Assembly: GCF_001591345.1 (NCBI RefSeq)
Contig: NZ_BCUS01000021.1
Coordinates: 1 to 64,000, forward strand
Direction of reading: 5' to 3'
From: Variovorax boronicumulans NBRC 103145
GTDB lineage: Bacteria > Pseudomonadota > Gammaproteobacteria > Burkholderiales > Burkholderiaceae_C
Length of the DNA stretch: 64,000 bases
Shown: one piece after another, positions 1-8,417 of the stretch
Numbering within the stretch: position 1 is the stretch's first letter
Layout: each line of letters begins with the position of its first letter
Notes under the pieces: generated by a model
Databases searched by the model: none
What the model saw: only the letters and a program-made list of their open reading frames with translations
Told to the model about the DNA's origin: nothing
Made by a program: the position numbers and the translations under genes

Positions 1-487
1 GCTGGCCGCGCTGGCGGGCAAGCTGGCGCTGCCGTTCGCGAGCCTGTCGGCGGTGGGCCTGGCCGCCATGCTGTGGATCACGGCGGGCCGCGGCTGGCAC
101 CCGGTCGGCTCGGTGGGATGGACGCTGTTCGCGCTGATGGTGTTCCTTGCGCTGTCGATCGCGCTCGGCGCCTTCGTGGCCAGCCTCACGCGCTCGCTGC
201 GCACCGCGCTGTCGGCCACCGGCTTCATCACCGCGCCGGCCTTCGCGTTCGGCGGCGTGGGCTTTCCGCTGGTCGCCATGCCGGTGCTCGCACAGCTGTG
301 GGCCGGCCTGCTGCCGTACACGCACTACATCCGCGTGCAGATGGAGCAGCTGCAGATGGGCGCGCCCCTGGCCTACTCGGCCGCCACGCCGCTGTGGATG
401 GTGGTGGGCACCGCGGTGCTGCTGGCCGTGTCAGCCACGCTGCTGGTGCGTGCGGCCGGTGCGCCCGAGACGTGGGGAGGCCGCTGA
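1..487 (+). CDS. ABC-2 type transporter permease, 3' part only
   Basis: This is the end of a gene that starts before the window; the frame is open from base 2 and closes at TGA 485-487. About 160 residues are visible and form several hydrophobic segments separated by short loops, ending with a segment close to the C terminus. The pattern, and the overlap with a second permease gene downstream, fit an ABC-2 family membrane subunit of an exporter (YhhJ/YbhR-like). The substrate cannot be told from this fragment. The stop overlaps the next start as ATGA, so the two subunits are probably translationally coupled and may work as a pair. An ATPase and a membrane-fusion protein would be expected upstream, outside the window. 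Confidence 0.75.
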   Translation, partial: LAALAGKLALPFASLSAVGLAAMLWITAGRGWHPVGSVGWTLFALMVFLALSIALGAFVASLTRSLRTALSATGFITAPAFAFGGVGFPLVAMPVLAQLWAGLLPYTHYIRVQMEQLQMGAPLAYSAATPLWMVVGTAVLLAVSATLLVRAAGAPETWGGR

Positions 488-1629
488 TGAGCACGCGCAT
501 CCCAGGCTTCGCCGACGCCTGGCGCGACACCGCCCTCGGCGTGCTGCGCGACAAGGGCGTGCTGCTGATCATGCTGCTCGCGCCCATCATCTACGGCTTC
601 TTCTACCCGTGGCCCTACGGCACGCAGGCCGTCACGCGGGTGCCGGTGGCGGTGGTCGACCAGGACCACAGCGGGCTGTCGCGGCAGATCGCGCGCTTCG
701 CCATGGCCAGCCCGCGGCTCGATGTGCGCATGGTCACGTCCGACGTGCACGAGGCGCAGCAAGCGCTGTGGCGCGGCGAGATCGAGGGCTACGCGCTGCT
801 GCCAAAGGACCTCAAGCGCAACGTGCTGCGCGGCACGCCGGCGGTGGTGAGCATCGAGGGCAACGGCGCCTACGCGCTGCTGAACAAGGCGGTGCTCTAC
901 GGTTTCTCGGAGGCGGTGGGCACGGTGTCGGCCGGCGTCGAGATCCGCAAGCTGCAGGCCGGCGGCCAAAGCGCGGTCCAGGCCGCGCGCAGCCGCAGCC
1001 CGCTCAACACGCAACTGGTGGCGCTGTTCAACCCGACCGAGGGTTACGGCAGCTACGTGGTGCCGGCGGTGGCGCTGCTGATCCTGCAGCAGACGCTGCT
1101 GATGGGCGCCGCGATGCTGGCCGGCACCTGGGCCGAGGCCGGCCGGCTGCGCGCCGGCATGGGCGCGTGGCTGGGGCGGCTGGGCGCGCTGTCGGGCTTC
1201 GGCGTGCTGAGCGGCCTGTTCTATTTCGGCTGGGTGTTCTTCCTGCAGGACTACCCGCGCGGCGGCAATCCGTTCGGGGCGCTGGTGCTTCTGCTGTTCT
1301 ACGTGCCGGCGATCTGCATGCTCGGTCTGCTGCTGGGCTGCTGGTTCCGCGACCGCGAGCGTGCATTGCAGGTGCTGCTCTTCACTGCGCTGCCGATGGC
1401 GTTTCTCTCAGGATTCTCGTGGCCCGTCGAGGCCCTGCCCGCGCCGCTGCAGGCGCTGCGCTGGCTGTTCCCGAGCACGGCGGGCATCCAGGCCTCGCTG
1501 CGGCTCAACCAGATGGGGGCGCCGCTGCACGACGTGCTGCCGTATCTGACCGCGCTGGCGGCGATGGTGGTGGCGGGACTGCTCGTGCTGTGGGCTGCGG
1601 CCACGTCGCGCCACAACGAACGCGACTAG
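487..1629 (+). CDS. ABC-2 type transporter permease
   Basis: A 380-residue inner membrane protein. One hydrophobic segment near residues 20-40 is followed by a large soluble domain (about 45-185) containing VAVVDQDHSGLSRQIARF, then a block of five or so membrane segments to the C terminus. That single helix, periplasmic domain, helix bundle order is typical of ABC-2 permeases of the YhhJ/YbhS type used by drug or small-molecule exporters. The start at 487 is chosen because it overlaps the upstream stop (ATGA) and because the coding pattern begins there. It ends in a CTAG shared with the convergent TetR gene, so the two stop codons overlap. The substrate is unknown. Confidence 0.85.
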   Translation: MSTRIPGFADAWRDTALGVLRDKGVLLIMLLAPIIYGFFYPWPYGTQAVTRVPVAVVDQDHSGLSRQIARFAMASPRLDVRMVTSDVHEAQQALWRGEIEGYALLPKDLKRNVLRGTPAVVSIEGNGAYALLNKAVLYGFSEAVGTVSAGVEIRKLQAGGQSAVQAARSRSPLNTQLVALFNPTEGYGSYVVPAVALLILQQTLLMGAAMLAGTWAEAGRLRAGMGAWLGRLGALSGFGVLSGLFYFGWVFFLQDYPRGGNPFGALVLLLFYVPAICMLGLLLGCWFRDRERALQVLLFTALPMAFLSGFSWPVEALPAPLQALRWLFPSTAGIQASLRLNQMGAPLHDVLPYLTALAAMVVAGLLVLWAAATSRHNERD

Positions 1630-2255
1630 CGTCGGCTGTCCGCCGCGACGGCGCGCACCAGCCGCGTGGCGGGCGCCACCAGCTCGCGCAGATCGCCCAC
1701 GCGGTCCTGCTCGATGGCCTGCAGCACCAGTTCGTTGATGCCGCCCACCACCGTCATCGCCATCTGGCTGCTCATGTGCGCCGCAGGCACCTCGCCTGAG
1801 TCGCTGCTGTTGATCGCCACCTGGATGAAGTTGGCGATCTCGCCGTTCACGCGCCGCCGCGCCGCCAGGCCGGGCAGCCCCAGCCCGAGGATCTCGACGA
1901 ACAGCGTGCGCAGCAGCACCGGGTCTTGGGCGAGGTAGTCCATGTAGGCGGTCATCGCCTGCTCCACCTGCGTGTGCCAGGGCTGGGCCGGGTCGAAGGC
2001 CTCGCTCACGGCCTGCAGGCCGAGCCGGCTGGCCGTTTCGTACAGGGCGATCAGGCACTCGGTCTTGGTGCTGAAGTGCTCGTAGAACGTGCGCCGCGAC
2101 ACGGCGGCCTCGCGCACGATGTCGGCAATGGTGGTGTCGGCGTAGCCCTTGGCCGCCACGGCGTGCGCCATGCCCTGGAGCAGCCGCGCGTAGTGCTCGC
2201 TGGGCGCGCCTTCGGCGGCATCGGGCGTGGCGGTTTTGTCGATCGTGGCAGTCAT
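1626..2255 (-). CDS. TetR/AcrR family transcriptional regulator
   Basis: A 209-residue protein with an N-terminal TetR helix-turn-helix at about residues 22-70; the stretch TTIADIVREAAVSRRTFYEH is the classic recognition region. The C-terminal two thirds would be the ligand-binding and dimerisation domain and carries no family-specific motif I can name. It is divergent from the predicted hydrolase at 2374 and convergent with the ABC permease. Two GGTAC-N6-GTACC palindromes lie in the divergent region, which suggests that it represses itself and the hydrolase. Whether it also governs the exporter operon is not shown by the sequence. Confidence 0.9.
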   Translation of the reverse strand: MTATIDKTATPDAAEGAPSEHYARLLQGMAHAVAAKGYADTTIADIVREAAVSRRTFYEHFSTKTECLIALYETASRLGLQAVSEAFDPAQPWHTQVEQAMTAYMDYLAQDPVLLRTLFVEILGLGLPGLAARRRVNGEIANFIQVAINSSDSGEVPAAHMSSQMAMTVVGGINELVLQAIEQDRVGDLRELVAPATRLVRAVAADSRR

Positions 2256-2279
2256 GTGCGATTCATTTTCCTACGCCTT

Positions 2280-2295
2280 GGTACTTGACAGTACC
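2280..2295. promoter_or_regulatory. Candidate TetR operator 1
   Basis: Perfect inverted repeat GGTAC-N6-GTACC; with flanking bases the arms extend to 7 bp (TGGTACT/AGTACCA, 2279-2296). It lies 24 bp upstream of the TetR start codon and shares half-site and spacing with the palindrome at 2324. Binding by the adjacent TetR protein is inference. Confidence 0.6.
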
Positions 2296-2323
2296 AGCTC
2301 ACAATTGCACCATGGCGGCACGC

Positions 2324-2339
2324 GGTACGGAGTTGTACC
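2324..2339. promoter_or_regulatory. Candidate TetR operator 2
   Basis: Second GGTAC-N6-GTACC palindrome in the same divergent region, its centre 44 bp from that of the first. This is close to four helical turns, so two dimers could sit on the same face of the DNA. It lies about 35 bp upstream of the hydrolase start at 2374. Confidence 0.6.
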
Positions 2340-2373
2340 AACTTTTACCCACGAACTCAGGAATTGCCACCCC

Positions 2374-3210
2374 ATGACCGAACTCGTTGTCCGCCGCCTG
2401 CTGATCGATCTGCAACCGCCCTTCTCGCACGACTGGTGCGGCGGCGATGCCTTCTCGACGGCTTTCTTCAACGCCTTGTCGATGAGCTTCCCCTTCGGCG
2501 AGCAGTTCTTCATCGACGCCGTGCGCGACGCCATGGCCACGCTGCCGCCCGAGGTGCAGGAACGCCACCGCGCCGACGTGCGCGGCTTCATCGGCCAGGA
2601 GGCGACGCACCGGCGCATCCATTCGCTGTTCAACGCGCACCTGGAGCAGCAAGGCCTGGTCGACCGCTGGACCGCGCGCGCCAGCCAGCGCATGGAACTG
2701 ATGGACGGCGCCGATCCGCGCCACGCGCTGGCCGTGACGGCGGCCACCGAGCACTTCACTGCCATGTTCGCCGAGTGGCTGCTGGCCCGCCCCGAGATTC
2801 TTGACGGCGCCGAGCCCCGGCTGCGCACGATGTGGCTGTGGCACAGCGCGGAAGAGCTGGAGCACAAGAGCGTGGCCTTCGACATCTACAAGGCCGCGGG
2901 CGGCTCCGACGAATGGCGCACGCGCTGGTTCCGCCGCGTGACGGTGATGTTCCTCGGCGACCTGATGCGCCAGACGGTCGACAACCTGCGGCATGAAAAG
3001 CAATTGTGGAAGTGGGCCACCTGGAAGAGCGCCGCGCGCATCCTGTTGGGCCGCGGCGGCCTGCTGCGGGGCAATCTCGCGGGCTGGCGCCAGTACCTGC
3101 GCAGCGACTTCCACCCCGACCAGCAGGACAGCAGCCTCTCGGCGCGCTGGCTGGCCGACAACGGCGCGCAGTTCACGCCCGTGGGCGCGCCTGCGGCCAC
3201 GTCGGCCTGA
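2374..3210 (+). CDS. Predicted metal-dependent hydrolase (PF10118-like)
   Basis: A 278-residue cytosolic protein resembling the PF10118 family of predicted metal-dependent hydrolases. Candidate metal ligands lie in helical motifs: FIGQEATHRRIH (about 74-85), ATEHFTAMFAEWLL near 130, and WHSAEELEHKSVAFDIY near 155. The Glu/His-rich ExxH pattern suggests a ferritin-like di-metal centre. The start at 2374 follows an AGGA about 11 bases upstream; the open frame runs further upstream but through the operator region. It is divergent from a TetR regulator and is probably its target. The substrate is unknown; fatty or terpenoid compounds are plausible only by analogy. Confidence 0.75.
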   Translation: MTELVVRRLLIDLQPPFSHDWCGGDAFSTAFFNALSMSFPFGEQFFIDAVRDAMATLPPEVQERHRADVRGFIGQEATHRRIHSLFNAHLEQQGLVDRWTARASQRMELMDGADPRHALAVTAATEHFTAMFAEWLLARPEILDGAEPRLRTMWLWHSAEELEHKSVAFDIYKAAGGSDEWRTRWFRRVTVMFLGDLMRQTVDNLRHEKQLWKWATWKSAARILLGRGGLLRGNLAGWRQYLRSDFHPDQQDSSLSARWLADNGAQFTPVGAPAATSA

Positions 3211-3215
3211 GTTCG

Positions 3216-3809
3216 TCAGTAGATGCTGGCGCGGTGCGGGCTCAGCGCGCCCGCCTGCGTTGGCTGCCCGTCGGCGCGCAGCGTGAGGTCGTGCAGCGTG
3301 TCGAAGTCCGACGGCGCATCGGGCACGCGCATCACCACTTCGAGTTCGTGCATGGAAGCCACCCAGCGGCCGGCCGGTGATTCGGCCGGTTCGTCGTTGG
3401 CGAACACGCCGTCGCGGATGTAGAGCGTTTCGCCTTCGGGGCGTTCGCTGTGCAGTTCGATCAGGCGTGCGATCGAGAAGTTGTAGGTCACGAGCTTTTC
3501 GCGCGTGCGGCGGTCCTTGCCGCCGCAGTTGAACGAGCCCTCGGCCGCGATCACGATGCAGGAGCCGTCCACCCCGCCGTCGATGGCGATCTCGTTGCCC
3601 GAGCGCCAGATGGCGTTGGGCAGGCGCACGCGCACCTTGTCGATCACGAGGTCGCGTTGCTTGTTGAGGGCTCCCAGCGGCGGCACCAGTGAGCGCAATT
3701 GGCGCAGGCGCTCGGCAAAGTTGTCGTCCATGAGGAATTCGACATGGTGCGCGGCGCTGCCGGACGAGCGCTTGACGACCTGCATGACGACGTAACGTGG
3801 CTTGTTCAC
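3216..3809 (-). CDS. Conserved hypothetical protein
   Basis: A 197-residue protein I do not recognise. It has no signal peptide and no membrane segment, and is mixed in charge. It begins with a GTG codon (reading MNKPRYVVMQVVKRSSG); an ATG eight codons in (3785) is an alternative start. Features that stand out are a hydrophobic strand-rich middle with a single cysteine pair (SCIVIAAEGSFNCGGKD) and an acidic, Pro-rich C-terminal third. It is convergent with the hydrolase gene, only 5 bases apart. The codon usage matches its neighbours, so it is likely a real gene, but no function is proposed. Confidence 0.65.
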   Translation of the reverse strand: MNKPRYVVMQVVKRSSGSAAHHVEFLMDDNFAERLRQLRSLVPPLGALNKQRDLVIDKVRVRLPNAIWRSGNEIAIDGGVDGSCIVIAAEGSFNCGGKDRRTREKLVTYNFSIARLIELHSERPEGETLYIRDGVFANDEPAESPAGRWVASMHELEVVMRVPDAPSDFDTLHDLTLRADGQPTQAGALSPHRASIY

Positions 3810-3916
3810 AGCTCAGGCCCTCCACGCAGAGAAAAATCCACGCCCGCCGCGGGGCACCGATCGCCTTCTTGCTGGATTTGAGTGGTCATCGGCTACAAAT
3901 TAGAACTTTAGATTAA

Positions 3917-3932
3917 ATGCAATTACTTGCAT
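3917..3932. promoter_or_regulatory. Palindrome in AT-rich spacer
   Basis: Perfect inverted repeat ATGCAA-TTAC-TTGCAT within the only clearly AT-rich stretch (about 3890-3960) of the 3810-4035 gap. I see no gene in this gap. The stretch is a reasonable place for the promoter of the minus-strand gene at 3809 and the palindrome a possible operator, but no partner protein is evident. Confidence 0.35.
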
Positions 3933-4035
3933 CATTTGTGTCCAACTGTATATCGATTGCGACCGGGATGGAAGGCAATCGACGACATGCCGATGAGGCC
4001 ATGTCGCCAACGCGACGCGGCGCCGTGCTAGGCGC

Positions 4036-4284
4036 TCAGCTCGACGATGCTTCGGCCTCGAGGGCCTCGTCCAGCGCCTTGCACGACGGCGCGCAGACGG
4101 TCTGCGACTTGCCCAGCACCTGGCGCGTGCGCAGCTGCGAACGCACGCGGTGCTTGCCGCACATGAAGCAGGACATCGTGGCCCCGCTGAACGACGCCGA
4201 GGCGCGGAACGGAGAGCCCGGCGCCTTCGATTTGTAGCGCAGCCCGTCCGCCACCACTGCCGTTTTCACTTCACCCTTGGCCAT
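4036..4284 (-). CDS. Small cysteine-containing hypothetical protein
   Basis: An 82-residue basic protein beginning MAKGEVKTAV. The start at 4284 is preceded by AAGGA seven bases upstream, a good ribosome binding site. Two cysteine pairs, CFMCGKHR and CAPSCKAL, about 25 residues apart, look like a small zinc-binding knuckle. It overlaps the upstream 122-residue gene by 14 bases and is the last member of the compact minus-strand gene run that starts at 10746. The family is unknown to me; a zinc ribbon acting on nucleic acid or protein is possible but unproven. Confidence 0.6.
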   Translation of the reverse strand: MAKGEVKTAVVADGLRYKSKAPGSPFRASASFSGATMSCFMCGKHRVRSQLRTRQVLGKSQTVCAPSCKALDEALEAEASSS

Positions 4285-4639
4285 GCATCTTGTCCTTGTT
4301 CGATTCGTCACCGCGCATGGCGCGGGCAATGGCTTCCCTGGCTGCGCCTTCGGCGGCCAGGGAAACGTCCAGCGCCGAGCGGCAAAGGCCGGCGTGCTGG
4401 TAATTCATATTTTCGTAGACCTCGGAGGCGGCCGGATAGGCATCGAGCAACTGGCCCAGTTCGGCACCGGGCTCGACGTCTTCGAATTCATGCACCAGGT
4501 GCTCGACCACCGAGCGGTACTGCTCGGCACCAACCGGCACGGCGCTGTGCTCAAGCCTCTCCAGCAGTTGAGCCAGCACGTGGGTCACTGCCAGATCGGT
4601 CTTGGGAGACGGATTTCGGGTCGTGTTCATGGTTTGCAT
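4271..4639 (-). CDS. Conserved hypothetical protein
   Basis: A 122-residue, acidic, largely helical protein with no signal peptide or membrane segment. Two in-frame ATG codons (4639 and 4630) compete and neither has a strong ribosome binding site, so 119 residues is equally possible. A stretch near residue 75 (YENMNYQHAGLCRSALDV) looks like a helix with a single Cys. It lies 17 bases after the stop of the 303-residue protein and overlaps the next small gene by 14 bases, so it is probably in the same transcript as the lipid-type cluster. I do not recognise the family. Confidence 0.6.
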   Translation of the reverse strand: MQTMNTTRNPSPKTDLAVTHVLAQLLERLEHSAVPVGAEQYRSVVEHLVHEFEDVEPGAELGQLLDAYPAASEVYENMNYQHAGLCRSALDVSLAAEGAAREAIARAMRGDESNKDKMHGQG

Positions 4640-4656
4640 GTGGGGACAGCATACCC

Positions 4657-5568
4657 CTATGCAAGGGGCGGGTCGCGCGGAAGTGTCTCTGCCGACATGG
4701 CTTCCTGCGCCGCGCGCATGCGTTGGAGCAGGCTGTGGAGCATTTCGGTCGACAGGCCGTGGATCACCAGCCGGTGCCCGGCCCGCAAGGTCGACAGCGG
4801 CACCAGCGGATGCTTGTTGTTGACCAGGATCAGGTGCTCCGGCGCGTTCAGGATCGTCGCCGCGTAGATGCCGATGGTTTCGTCCAGTTGCAAGGAGTTG
4901 GCGGCGCGCCAGAAATCGTTGTCGGTCAGCATCAGCTGGTACAACGGCGTGAACAGCTCGATGGCGCTTTGCAGGTCGAGAAAATTCAGCTTGCCCTGGG
5001 GCATGTCTTCCAGCCGCAACGCCGGCGGCTGGATCATCGAGAAATCGACCTGCTCGGCCTTGCACAGCGCCAGCCCCTTGTCGCGCAGCGCCGTGTTCAG
5101 CCGGATCACGAAGTTGAACAGGTTCAGGTCGTGCTTGAGGAACATCTCGTCCTTCAGCGCGTCGATGTCGGCCGGTTCCAGCGGCGACGTGCCCACGGGC
5201 GCGGGCGAGTTGCGCCCGATGAAGGCCAGCACCTGCGAGCCCAGGTGAAAGTGCCGCAGGATCAGCCAGTTCGCCTCGGGCGACACGAAGCGCTTGAGCC
5301 CCCACGCCAGGAAGCGGTGCAGCAGCACCGAATGCGACCAGTTGCGCGGCACGAACACCTTCACGATCTGGATCAGGATGATCGTCAGCCGCGCGATCGG
5401 CCGCAGGAACGGCAGCAGGTACTGGCGCGAGGCCGAGCTCGAATCGGCCAGCCACGCCGCCTTCACGTCGTCGGGCAGCGGCGTGCTCTGGTCGAGGTAC
5501 AGCGCCAGCCAGGGGCTGGGGTCGCGCTCGTCGTGGGCCTGCTTCAGGAACTCAGGTGTTCGATCCAT
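4657..5568 (-). CDS. Hypothetical protein coupled to the ketoacyl synthase fusion
   Basis: A 303-residue protein of no family I can name with confidence. A moderately hydrophobic stretch near residues 50-75 (LRPIARLTIILIQIVKVFVP) could be membrane-associated; the rest is mixed helical with many leucines. It holds a single-His patch around LILRHFHLG but no catalytic motif I know. Its start lies 17 bases inside the end of the ketoacyl synthase fusion gene, which implies translational coupling and a shared role. A ligand-binding or membrane-anchoring partner of the synthase would fit the context, as inference only. Confidence 0.7.
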   Translation of the reverse strand: MDRTPEFLKQAHDERDPSPWLALYLDQSTPLPDDVKAAWLADSSSASRQYLLPFLRPIARLTIILIQIVKVFVPRNWSHSVLLHRFLAWGLKRFVSPEANWLILRHFHLGSQVLAFIGRNSPAPVGTSPLEPADIDALKDEMFLKHDLNLFNFVIRLNTALRDKGLALCKAEQVDFSMIQPPALRLEDMPQGKLNFLDLQSAIELFTPLYQLMLTDNDFWRAANSLQLDETIGIYAATILNAPEHLILVNNKHPLVPLSTLRAGHRLVIHGLSTEMLHSLLQRMRAAQEAMSAETLPRDPPLA

Positions 5569-7483
5569 GGGGCATTCGTTCGGTGATGTGCTGGAACTGC
5601 ATCAGGTACAACGCCGCCGTGTGACGCGCGGTGTCGGCAATCTGTCGAGCGGCGCGGGCCTGCCCTTCCACGGCCATCACCATCTCGACCGCGGCGAGCC
5701 AGCGATTCAGGTGGTGCTCGTCGTTGTGGCCGTGGTACTCGAGGAAACGGAAGGCGTCGGGCGGCAGCTTCAGGCTGGCCTTGAGCAGCGGCAGCAGCGC
5801 CGGCACGATGCGCTGGCCCGTGCCTTCGATGATGTAGATCGCGCCCAAAAGGCCGATCGGGTCGCGCGTGGCGGCCAGGCCGTGCAGGTAGGCGTTGAGC
5901 GCCTCGCCGCCGGGGTTGCGGCGCAGTTCGTCGATCGATTCGACCGTGCCGCCGGCCTTGCGGTAGTCGCTGAAGAGGATGTTGAAGTCGTTCTGCTCCT
6001 CGCCCGCGTGCACGTCGATCAGCGACGACAGCATGCGGTACGGCTCGCTCAGCGAGGCGGCGCCTTCGCGCATCCACAGGCTGCCTTCGCGCACCTGCGG
6101 CACCCACTGCTCCATCCAGTTCAGGTAGTCGGGCACGGCGAAACGGCGCTCACGGATCTGGCGGATCAGCGGCGTGCGCCACACGCGCGAACGGTAGTCG
6201 TGCCAGATCGCGGCCAGCTCGGTCAGCAAGGCGCCCAGGCCCTCGGGCGCGGCGGCCGGGTCGTGCGGGGGCGCAATGACGAGGTCGTCGTCGGGCGCCA
6301 CCGTCGCCGCGCGGGGCGCGATCACGACAGGCGCCGCATCGACGGCCTCGACCTCGAGCAGCATGTACGCCGCCATGAAGCGCCCCGACTCCGGCACGTA
6401 GCAGAAGATCTGCTCGCCCGGCTTCAACGCCTTGGTGTGCAGGAACTCGGCGAGCATCACGAGGATCGATGCCGCGCCGGTGTTGCCGCGCCAGGCCAGG
6501 TTGCTCCACCAGCGCTCGCGCGGAATCGCCAGGTCGGCCTTGGCCATCAGGTCTTCGACCACCGGGATGAATTTTTCCGACGAGTAGTGGCAGAGGAAAT
6601 GGTCGACCCGCTTCGGATCGACCCAGCCGTCGCGCACCAGGCCGGCGTACTCGTGGATGCCGATGTCGAACAGGTGCGGCAAGAGGCGGATATCCTGGCG
6701 CAGCGACAGCGCGCCGGCCGCCTCGGCCTCGGCCCATGAACCGAAATCAAGGTGGCCGCGCGCGCGATCCTCAGTGAGGCCGAGCTGCATGCACACCGGG
6801 TAGTCGCCCGAGAAGGCGCGCTGGTGCACCCACTTCAGCTTCAGGCGCAACCCCGGCTTGCCGGCCAGCGCGGGCGTGCCGTCGGACAGCAGCAGCGCGC
6901 CCGCGCCATCGGACAGCATCCAGCGCAGGAAGTGCGAGTCGAAGTCGGTCTCGTAGCCGCGCGCGGCAAAGCGTGAGCGCTTGAACAGGCGCGACGGCAT
7001 TTCGCTCGCCACCGCCAGCGCCGAACGGTGCGCGCCCAGCTCGATGCCCTGCGCCGCCGTCTGGATCGCCGACACGCCGGCCGCGCAGATGCCGTGCACC
7101 GAATGCGTTTCCATCGGCTGCGCCGCCAGCTCGCCCTGGATCATGTTGGCGAAGCCGGGCATCAACGTGTCGCCGCCCGAGGAGCCGCTGGCCAGCAGCG
7201 ACACGCGCGACAACTCCGCGCCGCCACGCTGCAGGCAGTCGCGGATCGCGCCGGCCGCCAGCTGCGCGTTGGTGTGGCGCGTCACGCCTTCTTCGTCGAT
7301 CGCGTAGTGTCGCGTGAGGATGCCGTTCTCGGCCAGGATGCGGCGCTTGATGCGCTCCGACATGCGGTTGAGCGGCGCGATGTACGCGTCCATGCGGTCG
7401 TTGGGAACAGGCTCGCCGGGCATGAAATAGCCGGCGCTTTCGAGGTACACGCGTTGGAATGAAACGGGCATGGGTTCAGGCAA
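5552..7483 (-). CDS. Ketoacyl synthase III fused to a haem-oxygenase-like domain
   Basis: A 643-residue two-domain protein. Residues 1 to about 380 form a KAS III/thiolase fold with the complete triad: Cys133 in HGICAAGVSAI, His299 in LCHYSSEKF and Asn334 in WRGNTGAAS. It should therefore carry out a decarboxylative or Claisen condensation of acyl thioesters. Residues about 415-635 resemble the haem-oxygenase-like iron-containing redox family (TenA/UndA fold), with candidate ligands in VHAGEEQNDF (492-496) and EYHGHNDEHH (582-591). An Ala/Pro-rich linker joins them. Ordinary FabH is about 320 residues, so the fusion is notable. The StlD/DarB ketosynthases of dialkylresorcinol pathways may be related, but no aromatase or carrier protein lies beside it. 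It overlaps both neighbours. Confidence 0.8.
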   Translation of the reverse strand: MPEPMPVSFQRVYLESAGYFMPGEPVPNDRMDAYIAPLNRMSERIKRRILAENGILTRHYAIDEEGVTRHTNAQLAAGAIRDCLQRGGAELSRVSLLASGSSGGDTLMPGFANMIQGELAAQPMETHSVHGICAAGVSAIQTAAQGIELGAHRSALAVASEMPSRLFKRSRFAARGYETDFDSHFLRWMLSDGAGALLLSDGTPALAGKPGLRLKLKWVHQRAFSGDYPVCMQLGLTEDRARGHLDFGSWAEAEAAGALSLRQDIRLLPHLFDIGIHEYAGLVRDGWVDPKRVDHFLCHYSSEKFIPVVEDLMAKADLAIPRERWWSNLAWRGNTGAASILVMLAEFLHTKALKPGEQIFCYVPESGRFMAAYMLLEVEAVDAAPVVIAPRAATVAPDDDLVIAPPHDPAAAPEGLGALLTELAAIWHDYRSRVWRTPLIRQIRERRFAVPDYLNWMEQWVPQVREGSLWMREGAASLSEPYRMLSSLIDVHAGEEQNDFNILFSDYRKAGGTVESIDELRRNPGGEALNAYLHGLAATRDPIGLLGAIYIIEGTGQRIVPALLPLLKASLKLPPDAFRFLEYHGHNDEHHLNRWLAAVEMVMAVEGQARAARQIADTARHTAALYLMQFQHITERMPHGSNT

Positions 7484-8417
7484 TAGGTGAATCGGGAGGC
7501 ATCAGCGAGCGGCTGCGAAAACGCGGCCACACGGTCCCCAGCACGAAGACGCGCACCATGTACGGCACCAGCCCGCCCTCGTTGAGCGCGGGCGCGACCT
7601 GCGCGCGGTAGCGCGTGTGGTGCAGGTGCGTGAGCTCGGACCAATGGGCATGCGGGTTCTCGTGGTGTGCGGTGTGCAGGCCGATGTTGAACAGCAAGGG
7701 GTTCACCAACCCCTCGAAATTGCGTGCGTAGTTCAACTGGCTACCGCGGGTATCGCCGGGTGCCTCCTTGCGCGACGTCTTGCGGCCGTCGGCGTGCGCG
7801 TGCTGCAGGTAGTTGGTGGCCAGCAGCCAGTGCAGGCCGTGCAGCTGCGGCACGATCACGAAGAGCAACGCCTTGCGCCAGTCGATCGCCAGCAGGACGG
7901 TCCAGCTGACCAGCCACAGCGCGTACTGCGCCATGCAGTAGCGCCAGGCACCGCGGTGATGCTGGTGCAGCCGCGCGAGCCAGCCGAAAAACAGCGGCAT
8001 CAGCACCCACACCGCCTGGAACGGGTGCAGCAGGTAGCCCCACAGGTGGTTGGTGTCGCCGCCGAAGCGGTAGGTGCGCGCCACGTCCTTCGGTCCATGA
8101 CGATGGCGATGGTGGTTGGCCACATGCGCGGGCCAGAAGACGAAGGTCGGGTGGCCTTGCAGCAGCGTGATCCAGAAGTCGGTGAACCGGTTCATGCGCC
8201 GACCGCGCCACATGCGCAGGTGCACGTGGTTGTGGTGGATCACGCCGATGCCGAGCGTGAGGAACAGCATCAGCGCATACAGCACCACCTGGAAGCCGTG
8301 CACCCACTGCCACGCGGCCAGCGCGGGCAAGGCGACGAGGTACGCGAGGCTTTGCCAGTCGCGCCAGTGGCGCAGCCGCGGCAGCCGATGGCGCCCGTCA
8401 GGCCGTCGTGGCGCCAT
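7476..8417 (-). CDS. Membrane fatty acid desaturase family protein
   Basis: A 313-residue integral membrane protein with the His boxes of the desaturase/alkane hydroxylase superfamily: HHNHVH at 61-66, HVANHHRHRH at 98-107, and late boxes around HAH (206-208) and HTAHHENPH (248-256). Together they would hold a di-iron site for O2-dependent desaturation or hydroxylation of an acyl chain. Hydrophobic segments flank the first two boxes and residues 130-200. The start at 8417 is chosen because it gives the normal N terminus and overlaps the upstream hydroxylase by 20 bases; a longer open frame has an unlikely composition. It overlaps the synthase fusion by 8 bases. Confidence 0.85.
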   Translation of the reverse strand: MAPRRPDGRHRLPRLRHWRDWQSLAYLVALPALAAWQWVHGFQVVLYALMLFLTLGIGVIHHNHVHLRMWRGRRMNRFTDFWITLLQGHPTFVFWPAHVANHHRHRHGPKDVARTYRFGGDTNHLWGYLLHPFQAVWVLMPLFFGWLARLHQHHRGAWRYCMAQYALWLVSWTVLLAIDWRKALLFVIVPQLHGLHWLLATNYLQHAHADGRKTSRKEAPGDTRGSQLNYARNFEGLVNPLLFNIGLHTAHHENPHAHWSELTHLHHTRYRAQVAPALNEGGLVPYMVRVFVLGTVWPRFRSRSLMPPDSPIA

